Numbered from the stretch's first letter, positions 6,265 through 12,063 are shown. The stretch is 12,862 nucleotides of DNA from Microcaldota archaeon (GCA_030668565.1 DAOVFD010000020.1:1-12862), one strand, 5' to 3'. Translations and numbers: made by a program. Notes: a model not told the origin generated them from the sequence alone.

Positions 6265-6906
6265 TCACTTTTTCATGTATGCCCTGAGGATAACAACATC
6301 CTCAACAGGCCAGTCCTGGTAAGCCCCGTATTTCGTGGTGGTCGGGACCGATTTTATCTCATCAACAACGTCCATTCCCGAAACAGCCTTTCCGAATACG
6401 GCATACCCGTCATTTCCAGAAGCATAGTCAAGGAAAGGATTGTCAGCGACATTGATGAAGAACTGTGATGTTGCGCTGTCCGGCTGGTTCGTCCTTGCCA
6501 TCACCACTGTTCCCCTGGTGTTCTTCAATCCGTTATCCGATTCAAGCTGTATAGGCGGATTTGTCTCCTTCTGGGTTCCATTTCCCGTAAATCCGCCTCC
6601 CTGTATCATAAAGTTGCTTATCACTCTGTGGAAAACCGTCCCGTCATAGAATCCGTCATTGACATAAGCAACGAAATTCTCAACAGTAACAGGAGCATTC
6701 TCCCTGTCAAGCTCTATTTCAATATTCCCCCTGCTTGTTTCAAGCACTACTATCTCCTTCATATCATTTTCACCCGCATCCTCTTCCTGAGTTTCCTCTA
6801 CCGTCACATTTTCCTCCGGCTCGCCCTGCGGATTCAGGGTTGTAAAAGCCGCCAGAAGAATAACTATGGCTACAAAGACAACTACAGTTATATGCATGTA
6901 TCTCAT
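6265..6906 (-). CDS. membrane-anchored cyclophilin-type peptidyl-prolyl cis-trans isomerase
   Basis: Catalyses cis-trans isomerisation of Xaa-Pro bonds, here probably outside the cell membrane to help fold secreted proteins. Residues 5-24 form an uncleaved signal anchor (ITVVVFVAIVILLAAF), followed by an acidic linker (28-48) with one NVT sequon, then the cyclophilin domain from about 51 to 213. Hallmarks are GTVFHRVISNFMIQGG (89-104, catalytic Arg94) and SQFFIN (147-152), with AVFGKAVSGMDVVDEI near the end. This is the short bacterial/archaeal PpiB-like domain. The ATG at 6906 is 23 nt after a TATA core, so the gene is probably leaderless; ATG codon 4 is an alternative. The small membrane protein gene follows 4 bp downstream. 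Confidence 0.93.
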   Translation of the reverse strand: MRYMHITVVVFVAIVILLAAFTTLNPQGEPEENVTVEETQEEDAGENDMKEIVVLETSRGNIEIELDRENAPVTVENFVAYVNDGFYDGTVFHRVISNFMIQGGGFTGNGTQKETNPPIQLESDNGLKNTRGTVVMARTNQPDSATSQFFINVADNPFLDYASGNDGYAVFGKAVSGMDVVDEIKSVPTTTKYGAYQDWPVEDVVILRAYMKK

Positions 6907-6927
6907 ACTACTATCTCAAATTAAAGC

Positions 6928-6937
6928 GTTTAAAATT
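6928..6937 (-). promoter_or_regulatory. TATA box of cyclophilin operon
   Basis: On the minus strand AATTTTAAAC ends 21 bp before the ATG and is followed by GCTTT, a sequence also seen right after the TATA box of the 10032 gene. It lacks the AT-rich start-site motif found in four other genes. Confidence 0.6.
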
Positions 6938-6973
6938 TATTCCTTTGTTCCTTCCGTCTGCTTGCACCCACGG

Positions 6974-6982
6974 TTTTTAAAC
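6974..6982 (+). promoter_or_regulatory. TATA box of AI-2E permease gene
   Basis: TTTTTAAAC lies 20 bp before the GTG start at 7003 and is back to back with the cyclophilin promoter. The distance supports a leaderless GTG start. Confidence 0.6.
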
Positions 6983-7002
6983 ATTAACTGTATTCTGGAA
7001 TT

Positions 7003-8007
7003 GTGAAATCATCAAATGAAAAGAAATATTTTGCACTACTCATTCTTGCGATAATCTCACTGTTTCTGCTTTATGCCTCAATCCCGCTGCTCGGCGGCAT
7101 AGCAGGAGCAGCGATTCTTTACGTTCTGCTGAAGCCGTTATACCTCAAGTTTCTGAAAAAGACAAACAACAGCACAGCCTCCGCCTGGCTGACAATCCTG
7201 ATTTCGTTCATTTTAATCATAATCCCACTCATGTATCTGGTTTTTGTATCACTGGCGGAAATCAATGAAGTAATAAGCGACCTCCAGGTGATAGAAGATG
7301 TGCTCCAGTCATTCACACCGGCTTTTAACTATGACCCATCAGAAATAATGGGTTTCGTAGAAGAACACGTCAGTGATATAGCAGGAATCCTAACCAATAT
7401 AAGTACGTTCGCAATCAGTAATGTGATAAGTGTATCCTTGAATTTACTGGTCATGTACCTTATTCTCTACTTTGCACTCACTGAAAACAAAAAGATGTCT
7501 GTTGCTATAAGGAATCTCATCCCGTTCAGTGAAAAAAACTCAGGAAGGCTGATGAAAGAGTTCGCTCATGTTATCAAAACTACTTTCATAGGCAATGGAG
7601 TGGCATCGGTTATTCTTGGTGTTCTGCTTGCAGCAGGGCTGGTTCTTCTGGGCTTCACCAATTTTTTCTTCCTTGCAATTATCGGAACGATAATGGCATT
7701 CATTCCGATTATAGGAATACAGATTATCTGGATGCCCATAGCGCTTTATTATCTGATTACCGGAAATTATCTTACAGCAGTCGCAATTCTGCTCTGGGGT
7801 GCTTTCCTGAGTTATGTCTTTGACGGGTATATAAGACAGAAAGTTCAGAAGAAGGTCGGTGAGATGCATCCGCTTATATCACTTATAGGGATGATTATAG
7901 GTATTACTTATTTTGGGGTAGTAGGAATAATAGTAGGACCGCTTATCCTTACAATATTTGTCCTGGTATTAGGAATGTTCAGAGAAGAATACATAGGCGA
8001 ATGGTAA
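7003..8007 (+). CDS. AI-2E family (PF01594, UPF0118) transporter
   Basis: A 334-residue polytopic membrane protein with the AI-2E family layout. Two hydrophobic hairpins occupy the first 50 residues, another segment lies near 60-85, a soluble region about 85-130 follows (EINEVISDLQVIEDVLQ...), and five or so C-terminal segments end in FGVVGIIVGPLILTIFVLVLGMF. The motif IGTIMAFIPIIG at about 227-238 matches the conserved (F)A-x-IPxxG block of the family. Members are reported as AI-2 exporters, and in other species as sodium/proton antiporters; in archaea the substrate is open. GTG is used as start because it sits 22 nt after the TATA core. It is transcribed alone and converges on the lipoprotein-like gene. 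Confidence 0.92.
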   Translation: MKSSNEKKYFALLILAIISLFLLYASIPLLGGIAGAAILYVLLKPLYLKFLKKTNNSTASAWLTILISFILIIIPLMYLVFVSLAEINEVISDLQVIEDVLQSFTPAFNYDPSEIMGFVEEHVSDIAGILTNISTFAISNVISVSLNLLVMYLILYFALTENKKMSVAIRNLIPFSEKNSGRLMKEFAHVIKTTFIGNGVASVILGVLLAAGLVLLGFTNFFFLAIIGTIMAFIPIIGIQIIWMPIALYYLITGNYLTAVAILLWGAFLSYVFDGYIRQKVQKKVGEMHPLISLIGMIIGITYFGVVGIIVGPLILTIFVLVLGMFREEYIGEW

Positions 8008-8093
8008 TTATTCTGCTTTTGGGTCCTTCACCCCCTCTGCTCAATCAGTTCCTTTACTCTTTCAAGGTCTTCCTGTGACTGCATGGATAAGCA

Positions 8094-8108
8094 GAAAACC
8101 CGGTTTTC
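8094..8108. repeat. Perfect short palindrome between convergent genes
   Basis: GAAAAC-CCG-GTTTTC, a six-pair stem with a three-base loop, 11 bp beyond the stop of the lipoprotein-like gene in the 111-bp gap between two convergent genes. It might stop transcripts or stabilise their 3' ends. No U-tract follows directly, so a terminator role is only a possibility. Confidence 0.35.
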
Positions 8109-8118
8109 CTATCCCGCG

Positions 8119-8676
8119 TCATTTTTTCTTCCTCTTTTTCTTTGAAGGTATTTCCTCTTCCATCTTCTCGAATTGCACGCTGACTTCCAGTTTGCCTTCC
8201 CTGCTTCTTAGACCGCGTTCATAATTGACCCTATAAAAATCAGTTACAAACCAGGTTTCGAAGTTTTTATCATCCTTGATTAACGGTAGCTTTCTTTCCA
8301 GGTAGTATCCATCAAATGCTTCCTTCAAACCACTGAGAACCTCATGAACCTCTTTGGGATTTACATTGTCAAAAACAAATTCGTAGGTAATGGCATCCTC
8401 TTTGTCGAAAGGCGAATCCAGCATGTCATCAAAGGTAATAGGATAGGAAATCCGATAAACATCCGGATTGTGGCCAAGCTTCTCTCCCAACAGTCGTGAA
8501 AATTCCTGTTTCCGCTCCCCCTCCTGTTTTAGCTGCTGTTCTGTCTTCTCATTTTCCTCTGTTTTTTTGCATCCAGGAACAGAAGCGGTCAGGAGAGCAA
8601 ATGCACTGAAAGCGACTGCAGTCCTCTTTGCAGCTCTGACAATAGTATCTCTCTTGCGGACCTCCCTTCTCTTCAT
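8119..8676 (-). CDS. hypothetical lipoprotein-like secreted protein
   Basis: A 185-residue protein with an N-terminal export signal: a basic region with several Arg/Lys (1-18), a hydrophobic core (about 19-33) and SVPGC at 32-36. That cysteine fits a lipobox loosely (Val-Pro-Gly-Cys; Pro at -2 is unusual), so either lipid anchoring or cleavage nearby is possible. A charged linker (KKTEENEKTEQQLKQEGERKQE) leads to a mixed alpha/beta domain, and the tail is strongly basic (SKKKRKKK). No family recognised. The gene stands alone with a TATA box 22 bp before the ATG and the AT-rich start-site motif against the start codon, so it is probably leaderless. The lipoprotein call is tentative; export is likely. 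Confidence 0.75.
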   Translation of the reverse strand: MKRREVRKRDTIVRAAKRTAVAFSAFALLTASVPGCKKTEENEKTEQQLKQEGERKQEFSRLLGEKLGHNPDVYRISYPITFDDMLDSPFDKEDAITYEFVFDNVNPKEVHEVLSGLKEAFDGYYLERKLPLIKDDKNFETWFVTDFYRVNYERGLRSREGKLEVSVQFEKMEEEIPSKKKRKKK

Positions 8677-8709
8677 GTTATAATATATATTAATAAGCGT
8701 TTAAAAAAC
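8675..8709 (-). promoter_or_regulatory. Leaderless promoter with start-site motif (8676 gene)
   Basis: GTTTTTTAAAC on the minus strand (plus 8699-8709) is 22 bp from the ATG, and the plus-strand motif ATGTTATAATATAT overlaps the start. Same arrangement as at 5807 and 10032. Confidence 0.65.
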
Positions 8710-8793
8710 TATGGAAAAAATGAAAAAGAAAAAAATCAACCGGTCTCTCCTGAAGTAAGAACCGTCCAGGGCTGACTTAGGCTATCAAAGGTC

Positions 8794-8802
8794 TTTTATT
8801 TT
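8794..8802 (+). promoter_or_regulatory. TATA-like box of the DUF6790 gene
   Basis: TTTTATTTT with core ending at 8800, 24 nt before the second of two tandem GTG codons (8821 and 8824). It suggests a leaderless start at 8824 rather than 8821, though one codon cannot be resolved. Confidence 0.45.
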
Positions 8803-8820
8803 TTCCCTGAAAGAAGAGCA

Positions 8821-9318
8821 GTGGTGATTTACTTGAAAAAGAACAATACATCTTCATACTATCCATATTTTTTCGTCATTTTGTCCATAGTGGCTGCAAT
8901 ATTGCAGATTTACCTTATGCATACTCCGGTAGTGGAATCTTTCCTGCTCTGGTTCCTTGTGATAGGCATAGGACTTGAAGGAGTATGGGGCTTCATGGGA
9001 CATTTCTTCAGGGCAGACAAGATTGCCAAGTTCATCGGATGGCCAAAAGGAAATCCGTTCCAGAAGGAAGTCGCATTTGCAAACCTCTCATACGGAATAA
9101 CGGGCATTATGTGCTTCTGGATTCACGGGACTTTCTGGATTGCTGTTGCAGCTGCTTCATCAATATTCCTTTATGGAGCGGCATATGGGCATATAATTGA
9201 AATAAGGAAAAACAAGAACTATGCTCCTGGAAATGCAGGGCCTGTTCTATATATTGCAGGCATCCTGAAACCAACAGTGGTTCTTGTATTGCTGATACTC
9301 TACCTTATGGGATGTTAA
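8821..9318 (+). CDS. DUF6790 family membrane protein
   Basis: A 165-residue protein with four hydrophobic segments (about 13-32, 39-62, 95-122 and 143-163). It carries the blocks I associate with the uncharacterised DUF6790 family: GLEGVWGFMGHFFRADKIAK, then IGWPKGNPFQKEVAFANL, a hydrophobic ITGIMCFWIHGTFW region, YGAAYGHIIEI, and NYAPGNAGPVLY. Histidine, asparagine and glycine residues in these blocks lie at membrane borders and may bind a ligand, but no function is established that I know of. Start is one of two consecutive GTG codons (8821 or 8824); a TTG at 8833 after GGTGA is a third option. Its stop codon directly abuts that of the convergent neighbour. Confidence 0.85.
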   Translation: MVIYLKKNNTSSYYPYFFVILSIVAAILQIYLMHTPVVESFLLWFLVIGIGLEGVWGFMGHFFRADKIAKFIGWPKGNPFQKEVAFANLSYGITGIMCFWIHGTFWIAVAAASSIFLYGAAYGHIIEIRKNKNYAPGNAGPVLYIAGILKPTVVLVLLILYLMGC

Positions 9319-10032
9319 TCATGCAATCAAATCAGGATATCTCTTGTAACCCATTTCCATTAATTTCAGGAATGCAGGGAAAAGATATTGATGGACTGAA
9401 ATGTCTTTCTTTTCGTACAATTCTTTTGCTTCTTCATAGGAAAGTCCGCACTCCTTTATGACTTTCTTCACAACGTCGTGAAACTCCTCACGCGTCTGGT
9501 TTTTCAATAAGTCGCTTGCCTCATAGCCTCCGGAATCGCGCATATTGCCGAATTTCTGTTTCATATCCTCTTTGGTGTAGATGTGCATGCGGCCGAAAAT
9601 ACAATATGAGAAGTTGTTCATGTAATCCGCAAAGATAAACGATTCCTCAAGAAGCTCAAATGCATTCCTGTTCTCCACCCTTGCCTTTTTTATGCTGTGC
9701 TGCACCCGGTGGCAGTTTATTCTGTCCGTTATACCTTTCGTATCGAACAACCCGCCCTTCCCGTATTTTTCCATCAGCCTTTCCGCTTTTTCGAGCTGTG
9801 CGTTGAAATCATCAACGATATGCTTAGGCAGTTCCTTGGACACATTTGGATATCTTTTCAGAATCCACTCAGGTGTTTTGGCCGTTTCTTTTGCCTTTTC
9901 CTGAGGAACGATATTTTTCCATTTTTTCATTATCTCTGCAGCATGCGGGTCTATCCTCACCGGCTTTTTGAGTTCAAGCTCCCTGAGAATATTTTTGGAG
10001 CCCCCCTTCTGCCCACCATCAAAATTATTCAT
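9319..10032 (-). CDS. hypothetical protein, co-controlled with the ATP-grasp gene
   Basis: A 237-residue soluble, mostly helical protein with no recognised domain. Residues 1-15 are Gly/Asn rich (MNNFDGGQKGG). A Pro- and Lys-rich stretch follows, with PEWILKRYPNVSKELP at about 54-69, and then helices with many charged residues. His, Cys and Tyr are concentrated at about 108-150 (INCHRVQHS, NNFSYCIFGRMHIY), which could form an active or metal site, but this is only suggestive. The gene is likely monocistronic and leaderless: TATA core 23 nt before the ATG with the start-site motif between. It shares an exact 22-bp upstream element with the ATP-grasp gene, hinting at joint function. Stop codons of this gene and the DUF6790 gene touch. 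Confidence 0.8.
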   Translation of the reverse strand: MNNFDGGQKGGSKNILRELELKKPVRIDPHAAEIMKKWKNIVPQEKAKETAKTPEWILKRYPNVSKELPKHIVDDFNAQLEKAERLMEKYGKGGLFDTKGITDRINCHRVQHSIKKARVENRNAFELLEESFIFADYMNNFSYCIFGRMHIYTKEDMKQKFGNMRDSGGYEASDLLKNQTREEFHDVVKKVIKECGLSYEEAKELYEKKDISVHQYLFPAFLKLMEMGYKRYPDLIA

Positions 10033-10062
10033 GTTATAATCTATGTATCAAAGCGTTTATAA
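10031..10062 (-). promoter_or_regulatory. Leaderless promoter with start-site motif (10032 gene)
   Basis: TATA element TTTATAAAC (plus 10054-10062) is 21 bp from the ATG. The plus-strand motif at the start is ATGTTATAATCTATG, one mismatch from the 15-bp form seen at 4503 and 5806. Confidence 0.65.
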
Positions 10063-10069
10063 ATTAATC

Positions 10070-10091
10070 CGTTCCCGTGAATAAGTTGATT
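10070..10091 (-). repeat. 22-bp upstream element, copy A
   Basis: On the plus strand it begins CGTTCCCGTG and ends AAGTTGATT. All 22 bp are identical to 11359-11380. It sits 7 bp upstream of the TATA box of the 10032 gene, where archaeal activators or repressors usually bind. Confidence 0.75.
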
Positions 10092-10101
10092 GGTTATTGG
10101 T

Positions 10102-10123
10102 TTCGGAATCAATCCTTTCCGAA
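10102..10123. repeat. Inverted repeat spanning the stop of the ATP-grasp gene
   Basis: TTCGGA (10102-10107) and TCCGAA (10118-10123) are exact complements with a 10-base loop that contains the TGA at 10109-10111. It could help end the ATP-grasp transcript before the next promoter. No U-tract follows, and half of it is coding, so the role is uncertain. Confidence 0.3.
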
Positions 10124-11320
10124 CTTGTGCCCATCAATCTTCTCGAAAATACGTGCACTCAGGTTGAAATCCTTCCGTCTTGGAAATCCTGGAAATGAAT
10201 TTGCTTCCAGAACAAACGGGTTGCCTTCCCTGTCTATAATCACATCAACACCCACAAGCCCGAGCTTCAGGGCTTTTGCGGCTTCAAAGGAGTATCCTCT
10301 GCCTGCCTCGAACGAATCCTGCGGAATTTCCCTGAGGAAATCCTGGTTCTCGCCCTTTGCCCCCTGGCTTATATTCGTGGTCACCGCATCAAGGTCGTTG
10401 CTGCGGGGATAGATGCGGAGAACCTCACCCATGCATACGTAAAACCTGATATCGAACCTTCTCCCGTTTATCAGCATCGGCTCTATCGCCTCTTCAACCA
10501 CCACATCGGTTTTCAGAAGTTCTTCAAGGAACTTCAGGTTTCCGGTTATCTCCCTGAATTTCCATCCGTAATCAGATTTCCTGCCCACTATCTTTCCGTC
10601 CTCAAAATTGAAATTGGTTGCCCATCTCCCCTTCTCAAAATAGCTTATTCCTTTTCCCATGGAACCGTAGCGTACCTTGATGTAGAATCTTTCTCCTTTT
10701 TCAAGTATTTCCACGATTTCTTTTGCATCCCTTGTTGTCAAGCTTTTCGGAATAGGTATTCCGTTTCTGGCCAATACTGCTTTCGTTTCTTCCTTATCCC
10801 TTTCCAGGCATATTGCTGATGGCAGGTTAATGTAGTGAATTATGTGTCCTTTATACGCATTCTCCATTTTCGACTGGAAAAACTGCCAGAAGTTTCTGAA
10901 TCTTTTGATGAATCCCCTGTTTCCGTATATCTCCCCACAGTCCCTGGTCTCAATATTTTTATCCCAGTAATCAAAAGGGAAGAACAGCAGAATGGCAATA
11001 TTCCTACTCTTTATTTTCGGAAAGCGTCCTTTGAGAGCGTTGGTATAACTAACACCTTCAAGCTCTGTCAGATTATTGCTGAGGGATTCTTTCTGCTCGA
11101 TAAGTTTTTCATAAGAATCCCAGTCTTTACCGTCTCCCACGGCAAGAAGCGTCTTTCTGTTTTTCTCAATTACTTTGGAGCAGGTTTCGATAAGAACATT
11201 TCCAATCTGGTTTCTTTTTATCATGTCCCCATGGGTATGCAGGATGAATTTAGGTTTTTTTGGAGTTACCAGGGGCTGAATTTCTGCAGTCTTTTTGATT
11301 ATTACCTCCCCCTTTGCCAT
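10109..11320 (-). CDS. ATP-grasp ligase, RimK-like
   Basis: Joins a carboxylate to an amino group (or similar) using ATP through an acyl phosphate; the substrate is unknown. The 403-residue protein has a roughly 165-residue N-terminal region of its own, then an ATP-grasp fold. DKEETKAVLARNGIPIPKS begins at about 175, IKVRYGSMGKGISY lies at about 213-226 (ATP-binding lysine and glycine loop), RRFDIRFYV at about 285-293, and GVDVIIDREGNPFVLEANSFPGF at 357-379. D359, E372 and N374 match the three Mg ligands of RimK (DxxxExN-type). Tubulin-ligase-like or peptide-modifying roles are possible. The ATG at 11320 is 25 nt from the TATA core, probably leaderless; the gene is transcribed alone. Confidence 0.88.
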   Translation of the reverse strand: MAKGEVIIKKTAEIQPLVTPKKPKFILHTHGDMIKRNQIGNVLIETCSKVIEKNRKTLLAVGDGKDWDSYEKLIEQKESLSNNLTELEGVSYTNALKGRFPKIKSRNIAILLFFPFDYWDKNIETRDCGEIYGNRGFIKRFRNFWQFFQSKMENAYKGHIIHYINLPSAICLERDKEETKAVLARNGIPIPKSLTTRDAKEIVEILEKGERFYIKVRYGSMGKGISYFEKGRWATNFNFEDGKIVGRKSDYGWKFREITGNLKFLEELLKTDVVVEEAIEPMLINGRRFDIRFYVCMGEVLRIYPRSNDLDAVTTNISQGAKGENQDFLREIPQDSFEAGRGYSFEAAKALKLGLVGVDVIIDREGNPFVLEANSFPGFPRRKDFNLSARIFEKIDGHKFGKD

Positions 11321-11343
11321 GGATTATCATTGTGTATATGAGA

Positions 11344-11351
11344 GTTTAAAA
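11344..11351 (-). promoter_or_regulatory. TATA box of the ATP-grasp gene
   Basis: TTTTAAAC on the minus strand, 23 bp before the ATG at 11320. An ATGATAATCC sequence occupies the start-site region in place of the AT-rich motif seen at the 10032 gene. Confidence 0.6.
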
Positions 11352-11391
11352 GCGTGCTCGTTCCCGTGAATAAGTTGATTTCCGGCACGCT
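11351..11391. repeat. Inverted repeat flanking copy B of the 22-bp element
   Basis: AGCGTGC (11351-11357) and GCACGCT (11385-11391) are exact complements with the 22-bp element between them. Copy A has no such flanks. The left arm covers the BRE position next to the ATP-grasp TATA box. Confidence 0.55.
11359..11380 (-). repeat. 22-bp upstream element, copy B
   Basis: Identical over 22 bp to 10070-10091 and in the same orientation. It is also 7 bp upstream of a TATA box, that of the ATP-grasp gene, and 37 bp from the presumed TATA of the divergent cold-shock gene. Confidence 0.75.
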
Positions 11392-11417
11392 CCGGGCTCA
11401 TGCGCAGAAAGGAAAGG

Positions 11418-11442
11418 TTATAATACTGTATGATATTATAAG
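11418..11442 (+). promoter_or_regulatory. Promoter of the cold-shock gene
   Basis: TATA element TTATAATAC (11418-11426) with a second AT-rich GATATTATAAG (11432-11442). A start site around 11443-11448 gives a leader of about 15-20 nt carrying the GGTG SD at 11455-11458, 5 nt before the ATG. Confidence 0.5.
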
Positions 11443-11463
11443 AAAACACTTAAAGGTGTAAAA

Positions 11464-11658
11464 ATGGTAGAAGGTACTGTAAAGTTTTTTAATGAAATGA
11501 AGCAATTCGGCTTTATTGCCGGTGACGATGGAAAGGAATACTATGTGCATGCAAGCGGCCTCAAGGAAGGAACAACAATCCGCGAGGGCGACAAGGTCAA
11601 GTTTGAAGTTGTACAGGGTGACAGAGGACCTAAAGCAGAACAAGTAGAGAAAGCTTAG
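11464..11658 (+). CDS. CspA-family cold-shock protein
   Basis: A 64-residue single cold-shock domain, a five-stranded OB fold that binds single-stranded RNA or DNA and melts secondary structure. The sequence begins MVEGTVKFFNEMKQFGFI, containing RNP1 (KQFGFI at 13-18; the bacterial form is KGFGFI). RNP2 is YYVHAS (26-31, usually VFVHFS), so the first two aromatic positions are changed or conserved as Tyr. The end EGDKVKFEVVQGDRGPKAEQVEKA is typical. The start has an SD (GGTG) 5 nt before the ATG. The gene is divergent from the ATP-grasp gene and followed by a long T-rich terminator, so it should be a short, abundant monocistronic mRNA. Csp proteins occur in only some archaea, perhaps acquired from bacteria. 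Confidence 0.95.
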   Translation: MVEGTVKFFNEMKQFGFIAGDDGKEYYVHASGLKEGTTIREGDKVKFEVVQGDRGPKAEQVEKA

Positions 11659-11683
11659 TTTTTTTCCATTTTTTTATTTTTTC
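11659..11683 (+). terminator. U-rich terminator of the cold-shock gene
   Basis: Three T runs (T9, T7 and T6, interrupted by CCA and A) begin at the base after the stop codon. A further T7 lies at 11708-11714. No GC hairpin is seen, consistent with archaeal U-rich termination. Confidence 0.75.
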
Positions 11684-11714
11684 ATTGTTGGTTAGTCTTA
11701 AATAGGATTTTTTT

Positions 11715-11792
11715 CGTTCCCGATTAAGCGAGTTAAACGATAAGATGGTGTTTACAGGGACAGGAAACGAGTTAACTAGTAAGCTGGTTTTA
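11715..11792. repeat. Degenerate repeats between cold-shock and DUF5654 genes
   Basis: Two similar 25-bp units start with CGAGTTAA at 11729 and 11768 (39-bp period) and share CGAGTTAA, TAAG and TGGT blocks. Just before them, CGTTCCCG (11715-11722) followed by ATTAAG resembles the first part of the 22-bp element at 10070 and 11359. TCGTTCCC (11714-11721) can also pair with GGAAACGA (11763-11770) at 7 of 8 positions. Confidence 0.5.
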
Positions 11793-11800
11793 TTTTAAAA
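11791..11800 (+). promoter_or_regulatory. TATA box of the DUF5654 gene
   Basis: TATTTTAAAA with core TTTAAA at 11794-11799. Transcription would start near 11823, after the GTG at 11817 and before the SD/ATG at 11832, which favours the latter as start. Confidence 0.5.
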
Positions 11801-11831
11801 TTTTTAGCTGGAATAGGTGTCAGGTGAGCGT

Positions 11832-12059
11832 ATGAAATCAGAAGTTATAGAAAAAATGGCTGTTTTGATAACAACTGCATTCGGTCTGGTTGCGGCCCTT
11901 GCATGGAATGGTGCTATACAGGCAATTTTCAAGGAAGTTTTCGGAACTGCTGAAGGGGTTGGCCCAATGGTCACTTACGCGGTTGTGGTAACCCTCATTG
12001 CGGTATTTGCAACTCTATGGATTGCAAAATTATCGGAAAAATCAAAGAAACACCAGTAA
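11832..12059 (+). CDS. DUF5654 family small membrane protein
   Basis: A 75-residue protein beginning MKSEVIEKMAVLITTAFGLV. It has two membrane segments (about 8-28 with ALAWN at 22-26, and about 46-66 ending in LWIAKL) and a short basic C-terminal tail. The VIEK...ITTAFGLVAALAWNGAIQAIF block is the signature I associate with DUF5654, a family common in archaea with no known function. The ATG at 11832 is preferred over an in-frame GTG at 11817 because AGGTGAG (11822-11828) lies 3 nt before it and the TATA box predicts transcription from about 11823. The stop is 22 bp from the convergent Fic gene. Confidence 0.85.
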   Translation: MKSEVIEKMAVLITTAFGLVAALAWNGAIQAIFKEVFGTAEGVGPMVTYAVVVTLIAVFATLWIAKLSEKSKKHQ

Positions 12060-12063
12060 TTTC

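Noticed and set aside
8028..8084. 18-codon frame on the minus strand (ATG 8084) after the lipoprotein-like gene, helical-looking (EDLERVKELIEQ)
   Set aside because: Too short, no SD or TATA of its own, in-frame stop just upstream; could be a gene remnant but there is no way to tell from here.
8711..8758. 15-codon Lys-rich frame on the plus strand
   Set aside because: Lies in A-rich promoter DNA of the divergent gene; composition alone explains it.
4391..11320. Microprotein as a peptide substrate (RiPP precursor) of the ATP-grasp ligase
   Set aside because: The genes are 6 kb apart and do not share the 22-bp element, and the peptide has no leader/core pattern; distance alone does not exclude it, but nothing supports it.
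10070..11380. 22-bp identical sequences as CRISPR repeats or attachment sites
   Set aside because: Only two exact copies 1.3 kb apart with an intact gene between, same orientation, each fixed relative to a TATA box; no spacers, integrase or cas genes.
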